Assembly: GCA_027943335.1 (NCBI GenBank)
Contig: BSBK01006738.1
Span: 439,001-503,000, forward strand
Origin: Chamaecyparis obtusa
Lineage: Eukaryota; Streptophyta; Pinopsida; Cupressales; Cupressaceae
Direction: 5' to 3'
Length of the DNA stretch: 64,000 bases
Every line of letters starts with the position of its first letter. Position 1 is the first letter of the stretch. This document shows positions 36,798 through 47,228 of this stretch, piece after piece. The notes under the pieces were generated by a model. The model ran no database searches. It had not been told where the DNA came from and worked only from the letters and a program-made list of their open reading frames with translations. A program made the position numbers and the translations under genes.

Positions 36798-38794
36798 ATG
36801 TGTATCAAGTTAGCTCATTTATCTATTAGGATTCTTCTAGTTTGTCTATTCATTGTATATATCCACAATAAAATGGCTAGTCAGTCCCCATACCCGCCAT
36901 GTACATATCATAATAAAATGGCCAGTTCATACACCATCCATTGTATCTACCCATAATACAACCCCATCATAGCTTGATCATTTTTCATGGTCTTCATCCT
37001 AGTCTTGTTGCATCTTTCTTCATCCATAATAAGTCAGTCCATCTCCTAGCTAGGGGCATGTCCTCGACCTAGTTCAGGAAGTGGATCTATGATAGTCATG
37101 ACTCTTAGAGGACACAAAGGATTATTTTTACCAGACAAAGCAAATGCAATCAAACATTCTTTCACAATGATATCTTTATGATGAATCAAAATCTATGATC
37201 TATCCTTCGAAACATGACTATTTATCTATCGAATCTTGACTATACATCATCACTTCAACTGATCACTATATCTTACACTATCTTTTGGCAAAAGAAATGC
37301 ATATTCATGATAGGCATGTTAGAATGATTTGTTGTAGATTATGCATTCATCTTTGGATTTCATTGTTATCATGTTTCCTATGCTATTCCATGATATCTTT
37401 GACCTGAGTTTGAAACTCTCAAATGTCATTGATTAGGATAGCCATGATGGAGCATGGTATTTTCTTTGATTGTTGTTTGTGGGATATTTTTTGATGAAAT
37501 CGAAGGAACAAGTAATTGGGGTGTCTGCGCATAAGTGCCTTCATCCATTTATAGTATTGACAACATCCAAATCATGTTGCTCTACATATGCTATTTATGG
37601 TGATACACCAGCACATACCTTGACTCCAAATATTTGTTCCCTGATGGAGGGGGGGAATATTCCTTGTCTGTTATGAAAATGAAACTCAAGTCATCTCGGT
37701 TCAATTATACCTAGATGCTTGTCAAGTTTGCAATATTAAACTCCATGCAAGAAGTGCTTAGGTCATCCTGGTTTAATTATACCATGATGCTTGCATTTTC
37801 TTGCAACATAACAAGCTCAATGATGAAAATCAAATTCCACTTATTATGAAGTTCTAAGATGTTACATGAAGTTGTGGAGATACTCATTTCATATTTTCTT
37901 TTGCATTGCATTTTTACCATCTCGTGAATTACATATCAGTGCTCCTTTTATAGGGATTTATAGGTTATCTATTTCTCCTAGTCCATTCTTCTTGTGTCAA
38001 AAACATTATTATTTCAAGTTGAGGACATTTGGACAACCAAAAATATTAAGACTTTTTGCATTTAACATTTTACACTTAATCATTTAGAGACATGTATTAT
38101 CTTCATTAGGAGTGTTCATTTGTATATAATTTGATCATTCATTATAGCTATCATTTCATCTCATTTTCTTATATCATGTTATCAGTTATTATATTCAATC
38201 ATCTTAGGTACATTATCATTTATTACATTAGATATCTTTTGCATTACATGGTCATTTAGTATCCATTACACATATTATATCATCATGCATTTATTGTCTA
38301 TTATATCGTTCATTTAGTATACATTCCTTATCCATTATCCACCTTGTTCACATCATTGCATTGATAATCACATAGCATTAGTAAACATCATTAAGGACAT
38401 GCATTTGTATCATCATATATTATATTATTAACCATTAAGCATCAAAAATATCAAATAGAATATAAAGCATTTTGCATTCTAAGCCATACATTCTATACAT
38501 ATTAAAGTAAATCATCACATCTTGTATAGGTTAGTACGCACATGTATATAAAACAATCAAAGCAAATCATGATAGAACTGCATCACTGTACATATAGAAT
38601 CAATCATATAGAGTCCATCATATAAAGTCCATAAAACAACCAAATTGTAAAAATGTCCAAAGATATATAATCAATAACAATGTGTCCACAGTCAGTGTCT
38701 CTCAAGTCAATAACATAATGAAATATAATGGTATAATAGTGTATATAATGATCTCTCAAATCTATGAGCCATTGCCTCTAGACTCTATCTATCG
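36798..38794 (+). other. 3' tail of element A, including a CATT-rich tract
   Basis: No coding frame supported. From 37268 it is the same sequence as the start of the window (element B). A CATT-rich tract occupies about 38090-38520. Confidence 0.65.
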
Positions 38795-41650
38795 CTATCT
38801 ATGAGATGTAATGTGGCCCTGTGCTGCTGAACTACCTGATGCTGAGGATCCACCCTGATCTCCCGAACCTGTCAGTGCTCTAGGAGTGTGTGATGATACA
38901 CCTCCTCCACCAGTCGGTGCCTCTCTATCATGAACTATCATCCTGATAGCCACTGAGCTCTCCCTGTAGCTCCCAATCCACTGATCCCTTAGGACCACCT
39001 ATTTGTACACCTCTCGCCAGTAGGATATCTCCTTCTCAGCATGTATCATGGCTCTAATGCTATCTCCATGGGGACCCAAATCCTCTATGCATTGTAGCTC
39101 ATCTAGTAACATCTCTAAATCCCTGAGTCTCTCAAGGGTTGCATCACGCTCATGCCTAAGTAGCCCCATCTGGCTCTCCAGCCTCTCAATCTACTGCTCT
39201 AGACTAGGAACACGGTCTGCCTACACCTGTGTCATTGCTAGTCAGACTAGTAATGAGTCTATATCAGGATCCTCCTACTCTGCAGCATCTCTCTATAAGT
39301 AGGGATCTTGTCCCCCGATATCCATCTTTGTTGCCTGCTCCTTAGCATCCACATCCTCCATAGGGGCATCCTACTCATCCAATCCATCACCAGGGATCTA
39401 TCCACCCTGTACTACTCCACCCTAAGCTAATAATATGTCTGCCTCATCCTGTATTGGTATAGCTGGTCCCTATACTGGTGCAGGTGGTATATGTACCTGC
39501 ACTACTAGAACCTATAGTGGAGCTCCTACAGCTGGCTATGTTGGCTATGCTAGCTATGCCAGAGGCTATCTCTATCCATGTCTAGCTAGGGGTGGCATCA
39601 ATCCCCTCTGTCTAACACTGCCTCCTCTCATCTGAGGACCAGCCCTATCACCTCTCCCCCCATCTCCTCCATCACCTCCTCCACCATCACCGCCATCACC
39701 TCTCCCTCATCCTTTCCTATCTCTCCCTTAGCATCTCCCATAGCATCTATCTGCTAGATCTCTCTCTGGTGGCTTAGCAGTCAGATCAGTCAATCATGGA
39801 ACTGGAAAGTCTCTAAGGAACTACTCCAGATCTGCAATCATCCTAGGGTCTACAACTATTTACCTCATGGTCCATGCCCAAAATGGCATGTCCAAAAACT
39901 CTTGTCAGGACACATCAAAAGAAGCCATAGGTCCCCAATCCTATCTCTCTTGATGAGTCCTAGCGAACTCTGTCACACCCTAGGGCATGCCCTAGATCCT
40001 ACCAAACTGGCACAGAACCTAGCTGACCAACTGTCTCTCCAAAACAAAGGGCGTCTGCCCTATAAGCCATTGTGACTCAAAACAAAATCCCAACTATCTC
40101 TCATCATCCCACGGCTCACAACCTAGGTAGGGTCTCCATGTCACTGTATCCAGTGTATCAAAAGTATAACGCCAGAACTCTAAATGTCCCAGTTTTGCCT
40201 GAGACAAAACTGAGGAGTATAAATGTATGTAGGGTTGTCCTGTGCCCTAAAATTTGATTGCTATTAGTCTAGTAACTACAATATTCTCTCATGCCCATAC
40301 ATGGAGCAATGTGACCCCTACTGATAATGATGCACCCCTATGGTACACCACCTGATGTAAATCATGATATATATGTGCTAATAAACACACACCCCAAGCA
40401 AATCGGGTCCCATCCATCATCTGTTGTAGAGTGCGGCCCCATCCAACTGCAAATCCATGTGACCTATGATCAGGGCATACAAATCCCCCAATCACTCCTG
40501 CTAGAACCACTGGTAGTGGGTCATATAAATCGACCATATCCTCCTAGCTGATCTCTCCATCCTCAATATCATCATCCCTAAAAATGGCTCTACACTCCGT
40601 CACTCCGCCATGCCGATCATACTGTACTAACTCTCCTATGATAGGAAGTCAAAGGATGTGATATACATCCTCTAAGGTCACTGTCATCTCCCCTATTGGA
40701 AGATGGAAGGTACTCATCTTCGAGTGCCACCGCTTTGCCAGTGCCATCATCATACTCTAGTTTGCCCTAATCTCGGGCATGTAAATCACATGATATAACC
40801 CAGATGCACCAATCAGGATTCTATTAGTCTCCGACAGTGTCGGTCTCAAATTCTGTGTGACGGGATATCTCTCCCATGACATCAGAATATTAGTAATGTC
40901 CTCCTATACAAATCAAATCAAATCAAGCTATCAGATTTTGATAAACTGATCTACAAAATCTATCTATCCTATTATATCAACTACAAACATGTTCTATCAC
41001 ATGTTTTAACAGATGATTTTATCAATCATCTAGTATCAAGACTGGTTAACTAGCAACCATGCTACAATGTTGCCCATCTTGACCTATTCGATTAAATTTA
41101 ACCACCAACGGATCAAATTGGCTTATCGACATCAAGTTTGACCTAATTGACTATCTACTTTGACCAAATTCTATAACCTAAAACACATGCGCAGCATTGA
41201 AACATGCATGCGCAACATTCTTCAACATTTGCACAAGTTTTTACATTTGCGCAATTTTCCTGCACATTTGTGCAACAATTCTAAACCAATGCGCAGTTAT
41301 TACATATGGGCGCTTTTATTTCATATTTGCACAACACTAAATTTCCTCTACAATGTATGCACAGCTGCCCTAACCGAATGCACAGAAGTTTTGACTTTCT
41401 GTGCAAATGTCGCTAGTTGCTGCACATTGATGTGTTGCAACTGTGCATTCATTTCCGGCCCAAGAACAGAATTTTTCTAATCTATTTCTATCATTCAATC
41501 TACCCTAAACATGTTAAAATTCTATTCTAACATGCATCAAATTATCAACTGACAAAGTAGGATTGAGTTACCTATCGGCTCACCCAAATTAGGTGGTCGC
41601 TGGAAGCGTCTGACCCTCTCGAAGCAGTGATCTGACAATGAAAATGGCAT
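38795..41650 (-). pseudogene. antisense plant-mobile-domain pseudogene, element A
   Basis: Minus-strand gene like that in B. A first exon starts at ATG 41650 (MPFSLSDHCFERVRRFQR) and reaches a candidate GT donor near 41571. The PMD exon begins near 40906 with EDITNILMSWERYPVTQNLR. It continues through STFHLPIGEMTVTLEDVY, YDRHGGVTECRAIF, DPLPVVLAGVIGGFVCPD and HQVVYHRGASLS. The frame is kept far better than in B, with stops mainly where B has Trp (EIS-W-EDM, HVWA-W). Downstream are a Gly/Asp-rich segment, a Glu/Arg/Leu-rich possible coiled coil (near 39040-39230) and a Gly/Ser-rich C terminus ending GHITSHR at 38795. The splice phase is not resolved. Function in the element is unknown. Confidence 0.82.
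41186..41455. repeat. TGCGCA motif cluster, element A
   Basis: Counterpart of the cluster in B: ACATGCGCAG, ATGCGCAAC, TTGCGCAAT, AATGCGCAG and decay forms such as TGCACA and TGTGCA, between the first exon and the PMD exon of the antisense gene. Confidence 0.7.
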
Positions 41651-41736
41651 CCTGGGGGCTCTGCTCTTCTCTCTCTCATGCTCTGATCTCCAAATGACAA
41701 GTGTGCACAATGAGCTTATTGTGGACCCCTTAGCCC

Positions 41737-41744
41737 TATTTATA
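41737..41744 (-). promoter_or_regulatory. TATA box of antisense PMD gene, element A
   Basis: Minus strand reads GGCTATAAATAGGGC, 87 bp upstream of the ATG at 41650. Sequence and spacing are the same as in B. Confidence 0.72.
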
Positions 41745-41988
41745 GCCTATGGACCCTATGTGCTTGGTGTGTGGACCCTACCTCTCATTTTTATTCCGTT
41801 TCACCCCATTTTCACCCATCTTTTCTCTTGTTTCTTTCGTGAGATTGATTATCCAAGGCAAAAAAAATAGAAAAATAATAAAATAAAATAAAAATTCCAA
41901 TCATCTTTTTTGTTAATCAATCTCTCGAGAGGGCATGCTTAGGTCATTTCAGACATTGTCTAGGGCAAGGGCAAAATACTTGAAATTT

Positions 41989-42033
41989 CTTTGAAACAAT
42001 GTGGCACGCACATTATTTCAAAGAGGGGCAAAA
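41989..42033 (+). promoter_or_regulatory. pre-PPT hairpin and polypurine tract, element A
   Basis: CTTTGAAACAATGTG (41989-42003) can pair with CACATTATTTCAAAG (42009-42023), 14 of 15 positions, loop GCACG. The right arm runs into the polypurine tract CAAAGAGGGGCAAAA, which ends at the LTR. Confidence 0.8.
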
Positions 42034-43186
42034 TGTATACACTTAAAAATGGCTTCATTAATTGATTAAATATTTATTATTTAATTAATATTAACTTGAT
42101 AAATTAATTAAATATTTATTATTTAATTAATAATTATTCCTCTATTTGTGAAATAAATTATTCACTTTATTTAGTAAATTCACTAATCCTAAGTCTTTTG
42201 ATTAGTCTTATTAAAGTGATTTAATTAAATACACAATCACCTAAATATGACTAAGTTCCCTAGTCCACCTCATCTACCTAGTCACCTGACACATCACTTT
42301 AGCTAAAATAAATAATTATTATTAATTATTTATTAGTAATTATCCTCACCCACACATGTCCTATTCTTAAAGGCTATGTGGCCTCATAGGACTTGGTCTC
42401 ATGACCACATGTCCTCTCTTAAACTAAGTCAAGAGACAATCCCTATTCCTGAGGGGCTTCTCAAGCCACCTCTAAGGGTCAAAGGTGACTCATAGGACAC
42501 TTGTGCAAAGATTCCTCATGAGGAAAAGGTCTCTCCCTCTTTCTCTCTTTGGTCTTTGTGAGACACTTGACATGTGTCTTTCCCTTCCACCTTATTATCC
42601 TCCATGTCAATGTGAGAGGAACATCATCCCTGTTCTCCCTCTCACATTCCAACTACATCCCCCTTTCTCTCAACTCCTTCAACCAAGTCAATCCTAGCCC
42701 TAGGATCTTCCACCTTTCATTCTCAACCATAGGATTGTGCCACCTAGGTCTAAATCCTCCAAAAATTTATAAAAGGAGCCTCATTTCCCCTTTGTGAGCT
42801 AATAGGTATTTTTGTAATAGGCATTCAAGCAATCAAGCATCCAAGAATCCAAGCATCATAAGAGCAATCAATCCATATTATCATCATTTCATTTGCATTC
42901 CATCCATTAGATTGCATAAGCTATTGTGCACTCATTTCATAAAATCTCCACACAATGGTAGCATCTTGGGAAAAGGCTTCATTTGGAAATCTGAGAGCTC
43001 AACCTCTTCAAGAAATCAAGGCTAGGAGGACAATGGAGACAAGCTGCATGGTAGGTGAAGGTAATTGATTTAGTTTCATCATTTTATAGTTACTTTGTAC
43101 TCTTCATTGTGTTGCATTAGATTGATTTATTAGCTTTCAATAGTTAATTTATCATCTCTAGTTATTAGACATCTAATTTGCATACA
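42034..43186 (+). repeat. 3' LTR of element A
   Basis: 1153 bp, the same length as the 5' LTR, TG...CA ends, followed by target duplication GTCAT (43187-43191). Confidence 0.95.
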
Positions 43187-43191
43187 GTCAT

Positions 43192-44728
43192 TAATCAAAT
43201 AAATGATGAGTATCAAACCAAGGATGATAAATTGATACCTTACAAAAAAAATGATAGAGGATCTCAAGAAGTACTTCATATTGATTAAATTTGAACAAGT
43301 ACCAAGAGACAATAACAAAGAAGTGGATGCTATGGCTACATTAGCTTCACTTCTCCAAATGTCAGACCAAAGCACAAGATATGAATTCTCGATAGAAGAA
43401 GTGGGACAACCCGCATTTGACCCTTCCCATCCCCACACCATTTGCTTATTAGTAGGAGATGAATCACCTTGGTATGGACCCATTTATATGTACCTAAAAG
43501 ACCAAAATTTACCCATGGACCAAACCCAAAACCAAAAGAGAAATTTCATAAGACAAGCCTCTCATTACATCCTTGTATCTAACACATTTTATCATAAAAT
43601 TCTAGACAGAATGCTTTTAAGGTGTTTAGAGAAGGAGGAATCAATTTTAGCCTTACAAGAAATCCATGAAGGAATTTTTGGGTCACATTCAAATGGGTTA
43701 ACCTTAGAAAAGAAACTTCTTAGGATAGGATATTATTGGCCTTCTATGGAAAAATATGCATGCCACTTTGCGAAGACTTGTCAAAAATGTCAATACCATG
43801 GGAACCTGATTCATGTGCCAACTCAAAAACTGCATCCAATGACTATACCTTGGCCCTTTTATAAATGGGGGTTAGATTTAATAGGGATGATTTACCCACT
43901 ATCATCAAATGGACATAAGTTCATTATTACTGCAACTAAATACTTTACCAAATGGGTAGTCGAAGTTATGTCATTATCCACTACCATGGGAAAGAAAATT
44001 TTCGTGTTCATATTGAACCACATAATTTGTAGATATGGTGTTCCTCAATGCATCATAAGTAATAATGCTAAACATTTCAAGAACAAAGACTTGAAAAAAT
44101 TATGTGCAAAATTCCATGTGATACATCATTCATCTTCAATATATTACCCACAAGGTAATGGACAAGAGGAGGCTGCAAATAAAAACATCTTGAAAATTTT
44201 GAAGAGAACAGTGGAAAATTCAAGTAGATATTGGCATATTCAAATAAACCCTACTCTATGGGCATATAGGAAAAGTTTCAAAACTCCAATAGGAGCTACA
44301 CCATTCTCAATGGTTAATGGAGCTAAAGCAATTTTGCCTTTGGAGGTAGAAATCTCATCCTTAAGAGTTTCATTGCATGGATTGCTAAGTGAAGAAGACT
44401 ATAGGGTTGCTAGATTGCAAGAGTTGGAGTTGCTAGATGAAAGACAACAAAAAGTATTTGAACATTTCAAAGTGTATCAAAATCGAATGTTAAGGAATTA
44501 TAACAAGCACATCAAACCAAGGATATTCCAGATAGGTGATCTAGTGTTAAGAGAAAACCCTAAAAATTAATCAGAAAGAGAGAAGAAAGGGAAATGGGAA
44601 GCAAACTAGTTAGGACCTTTTGTGATTACTTCTTCCTTTAGAACAGGCACATACAAACTAACTGATTGTGATGGAGAAGAGTTGCAAGAACCCATCAATA
44701 GTATACACCTGAAAAGATTTTATACATG
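43192..44728 (+). pseudogene. element C pol, end of RNase H to integrase
   Basis: Continues element C after A: INDEYQTKDDKL, then a long open frame 43251-44570. The integrase finger has HEGIFGSHSNG and CQKCQYHG. The core has WGLDLIG (first Asp), IISNNAKHF where SDNG is expected (second catalytic Asp now Asn) and GNGQEEAANK (Glu kept). The C-terminal part has LWAYRKSFKTPIGATPFSMV and GDLVLRENPKN, a stop at 44568, then HLKRFYT and a stop at 44726. The domain is complete in length, unlike A, but the Asp-to-Asn change should abolish catalysis. Confidence 0.92.
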
Positions 44729-44948
44729 AAGCAAACAAAAGGGTATAAAGATAAAAAGTATCAGAAAATCAAATGAGGAAGCATTCTATTTATTGTACAT
44801 AGTCAAAAGTGATCCTAAAAAATTCAAAAACATTGAAAATAGAAAAGAAGAAAAAAATTAGAAATGCAAAAAAGATCAAAAATAGTGGAAAATTAAGCAT
44901 GAATAAATCTAAAAACATTAAAAAATGATCCTCAAAAAGATGTTGTCT

Positions 44949-45165
44949 TGGTGAAAACCTATAAAATAGGAGCCTTGATGATAAATACTAAAAAAAATTT
45001 AAAAAAAGAAAGAGAAACACAAAAAAAAAATTTTAAAAAAAAAGAGAAAAAGTGTCTTGGTGAAAGTCTAGCAAATAGGCACCTTGGTAGCCAAAAAAGA
45101 GAAAAGATTGAAAAGAGAAAAAAGAGCAAATCAATTCAATCAGTGAAAAACTGGTAAACAGGTGT
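44949..45165 (+). repeat. three post-pol hairpin motifs, element C
   Basis: Copies at 44949-44974 (AAAACCTATAAAATAGGAGC), 45059-45084 (GAAAGTCTAGCAAATAGGC) and 45142-45165 (GAAAAACTGGTAAACAGGTG), separated by A-rich DNA. The stems CCTAT/ATAGG, CTA/TAG and CTG/CAG differ in sequence but pair. Confidence 0.6.
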
Positions 45166-47228
45166 TGTTGAAAGTCAAGTCAGGTCTCATGCCTAGTCGT
45201 CATCCTTGTAGATATCGTATTCGCCAACATTTGTATATATTGCATAATAAAACCCTAGAATTGTATTTGCAAATACCTAAAGCTTTCGTCCTAGGTCTGA
45301 AACATGTCAAAGTCCAATAATGCAATGACATCAAACTGGGGGAAAATATATCCTAAAGGCAAGAAGGATTCGTCAAAACAAATATCATTTGACATAAATC
45401 AATTCATCAAAACACAAGAAAAACACTTAAACAATCAAATCTTAATCCAAACATCAAATCAAACAAATGAAAACTTTTGATCCAAGATCTCACAAAGACC
45501 TTACCTTTATCGGGATTTAAAAAAATATGAAATGGATGGAACTAACTTGAAATATGGATTTGAAAAACATGCCAAATTCTTTTTTCTAAGTGATTACTTA
45601 ATTGATGAAATCATGTCTTTGTAGCACATCAATGAAGTCTTGAGCCATATGAGAAATGATGAAAGCATGATATTTTATTGGTTTCTAAATGAGTGTCTTA
45701 AGATCAAGGTTTTAAAATATGTATCATTCATCTAATGACATGATCATCAAAGAATCATCGAGGACATGTACATATGGAAAAACTGAGATCTTTGTTTGTT
45801 AACACAACAGGATACCTTGGATATTTTGATGTTCAACATCATAATACCAAAATCCACTTGCAACATTGAATCTGATGAAAATGGTATTCATACTCTCATG
45901 ATTGAATCTAATCAGTGACAGTTGTACCAAGATTAGGAATGCAACATGGAAAGGGAAAAGTTATTCATATCATCATGGTTGAACCAGTGATGATTGTGCC
46001 AATTTCAGGTCTCAAATTTTCTCAATGATGAAAATAAGTTCCTAAATTATGAATAGTGATAGCTAGTTGCATCCATATTAGATTAAATGAATTTAAGTTG
46101 ATTGCTTTCTTATCTCAAAAACTAATTTGGAAAGAGAAAAAGAGGGGGTGGAGTAAACTAAAAATCAAAAATATCATCAATACCTTATGTGATAGAATGT
46201 GTTGGAAATTGAAAAATCAAAATCAAGATTAGATTAAGGTGCATTGCATTAGATTAATTACATTATTAAATCACATTCATCATATAAGTTGCATTTATCA
46301 TATAATTTGCATTCATTTTAGGTCATCATGTAAAGTGCATTCATTTTAAATATCATTGCATTAGTTTGCATTCATTATAAATTTCATTATCTTAGTTACA
46401 TTGATCGCCATTTTAACATTGCATTAGATTGCATTTATTAAGTTCACATCATAAGGTTATCATTGCATTAGATTGCATGATTATAGCATTGCATTACATG
46501 AATTTCATTTTAAGATTACATCTGCATTATTCATTTAGGGTTCATTACATTTAAAAATTTTGAATTATATTCAAATATATAAATGTATTGCATTAGGTCA
46601 TCCATTTGCATTAAGCCCATCATTCATCATTAATCATTATATCATTATGTAATATCATTAATCATCAAGGTCATTTGCATCCAATAGTTTAATTGCATCT
46701 ATCTATCATTAAATGCATACATAAATCATTAAAATCATATAAGTGCATAAAAGTCCATTCGTTGCATTTACATTTCATTACCCATCTAGTTCATTACATT
46801 GCATTACATCATCCATCAAATCATCAAAGCATTAAATATCAGTATAGATCATTAAGCATTAAACTATGTAATAAGTGCATCCATCTAATCTATGTCATAA
46901 ATAAGACATCCATTTGCATAATTAGGCATAACATGTGCATTCATATCATAAACTGCATCTGAAAAACATAAAAAAACATAGAATATAGAAATAAAAGCAT
47001 ATAGAAGTGCATATCATAAATCATCTGAAAAGGAAATCCAACACATAATGACATCACATAAAGTAAATCTATCAAAGAAAATAATGTGCATCAATCAAAG
47101 TCCATAAACATGAAAGTATCGATCATAATAAACATCATCTGATAAAAGAATAATAATGTACAATGTCTCGATAGTACAAATCATAATACATCAAAAAAAT
47201 AGCTCAACATATGAATCAACCTCCAGCA
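45166..47228 (+). other. 3' tail of element C with a CATT-rich tract
   Basis: No supported gene. From about 46200 to 46990 the sequence is dominated by TTGCATTA, CATT and ATCATT words, like the tracts in A and B next to the 3' end of the antisense gene. Confidence 0.6.

Larger units (their letters stand above)
26530..43186 (+). mobile_element. complete Tat-type Ty3/gypsy element A with 5-bp TSD
   Basis: A 16.7-kb element with two 1153-bp LTRs flanked by GTCAT at 26525-26529 and 43187-43191. Removing it rejoins the RNase H of C in frame at the GDSQLV motif, which proves the insertion. Inside are a primer site, a 2-kb leader, gag-pol (29769-36690), a 2-kb tail, an antisense PMD pseudogene (38795-41650) and a polypurine tract. 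By eye the LTRs differ at about 25-30 positions, near 2-3%. The integrase core is internally deleted. Confidence 0.95.
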
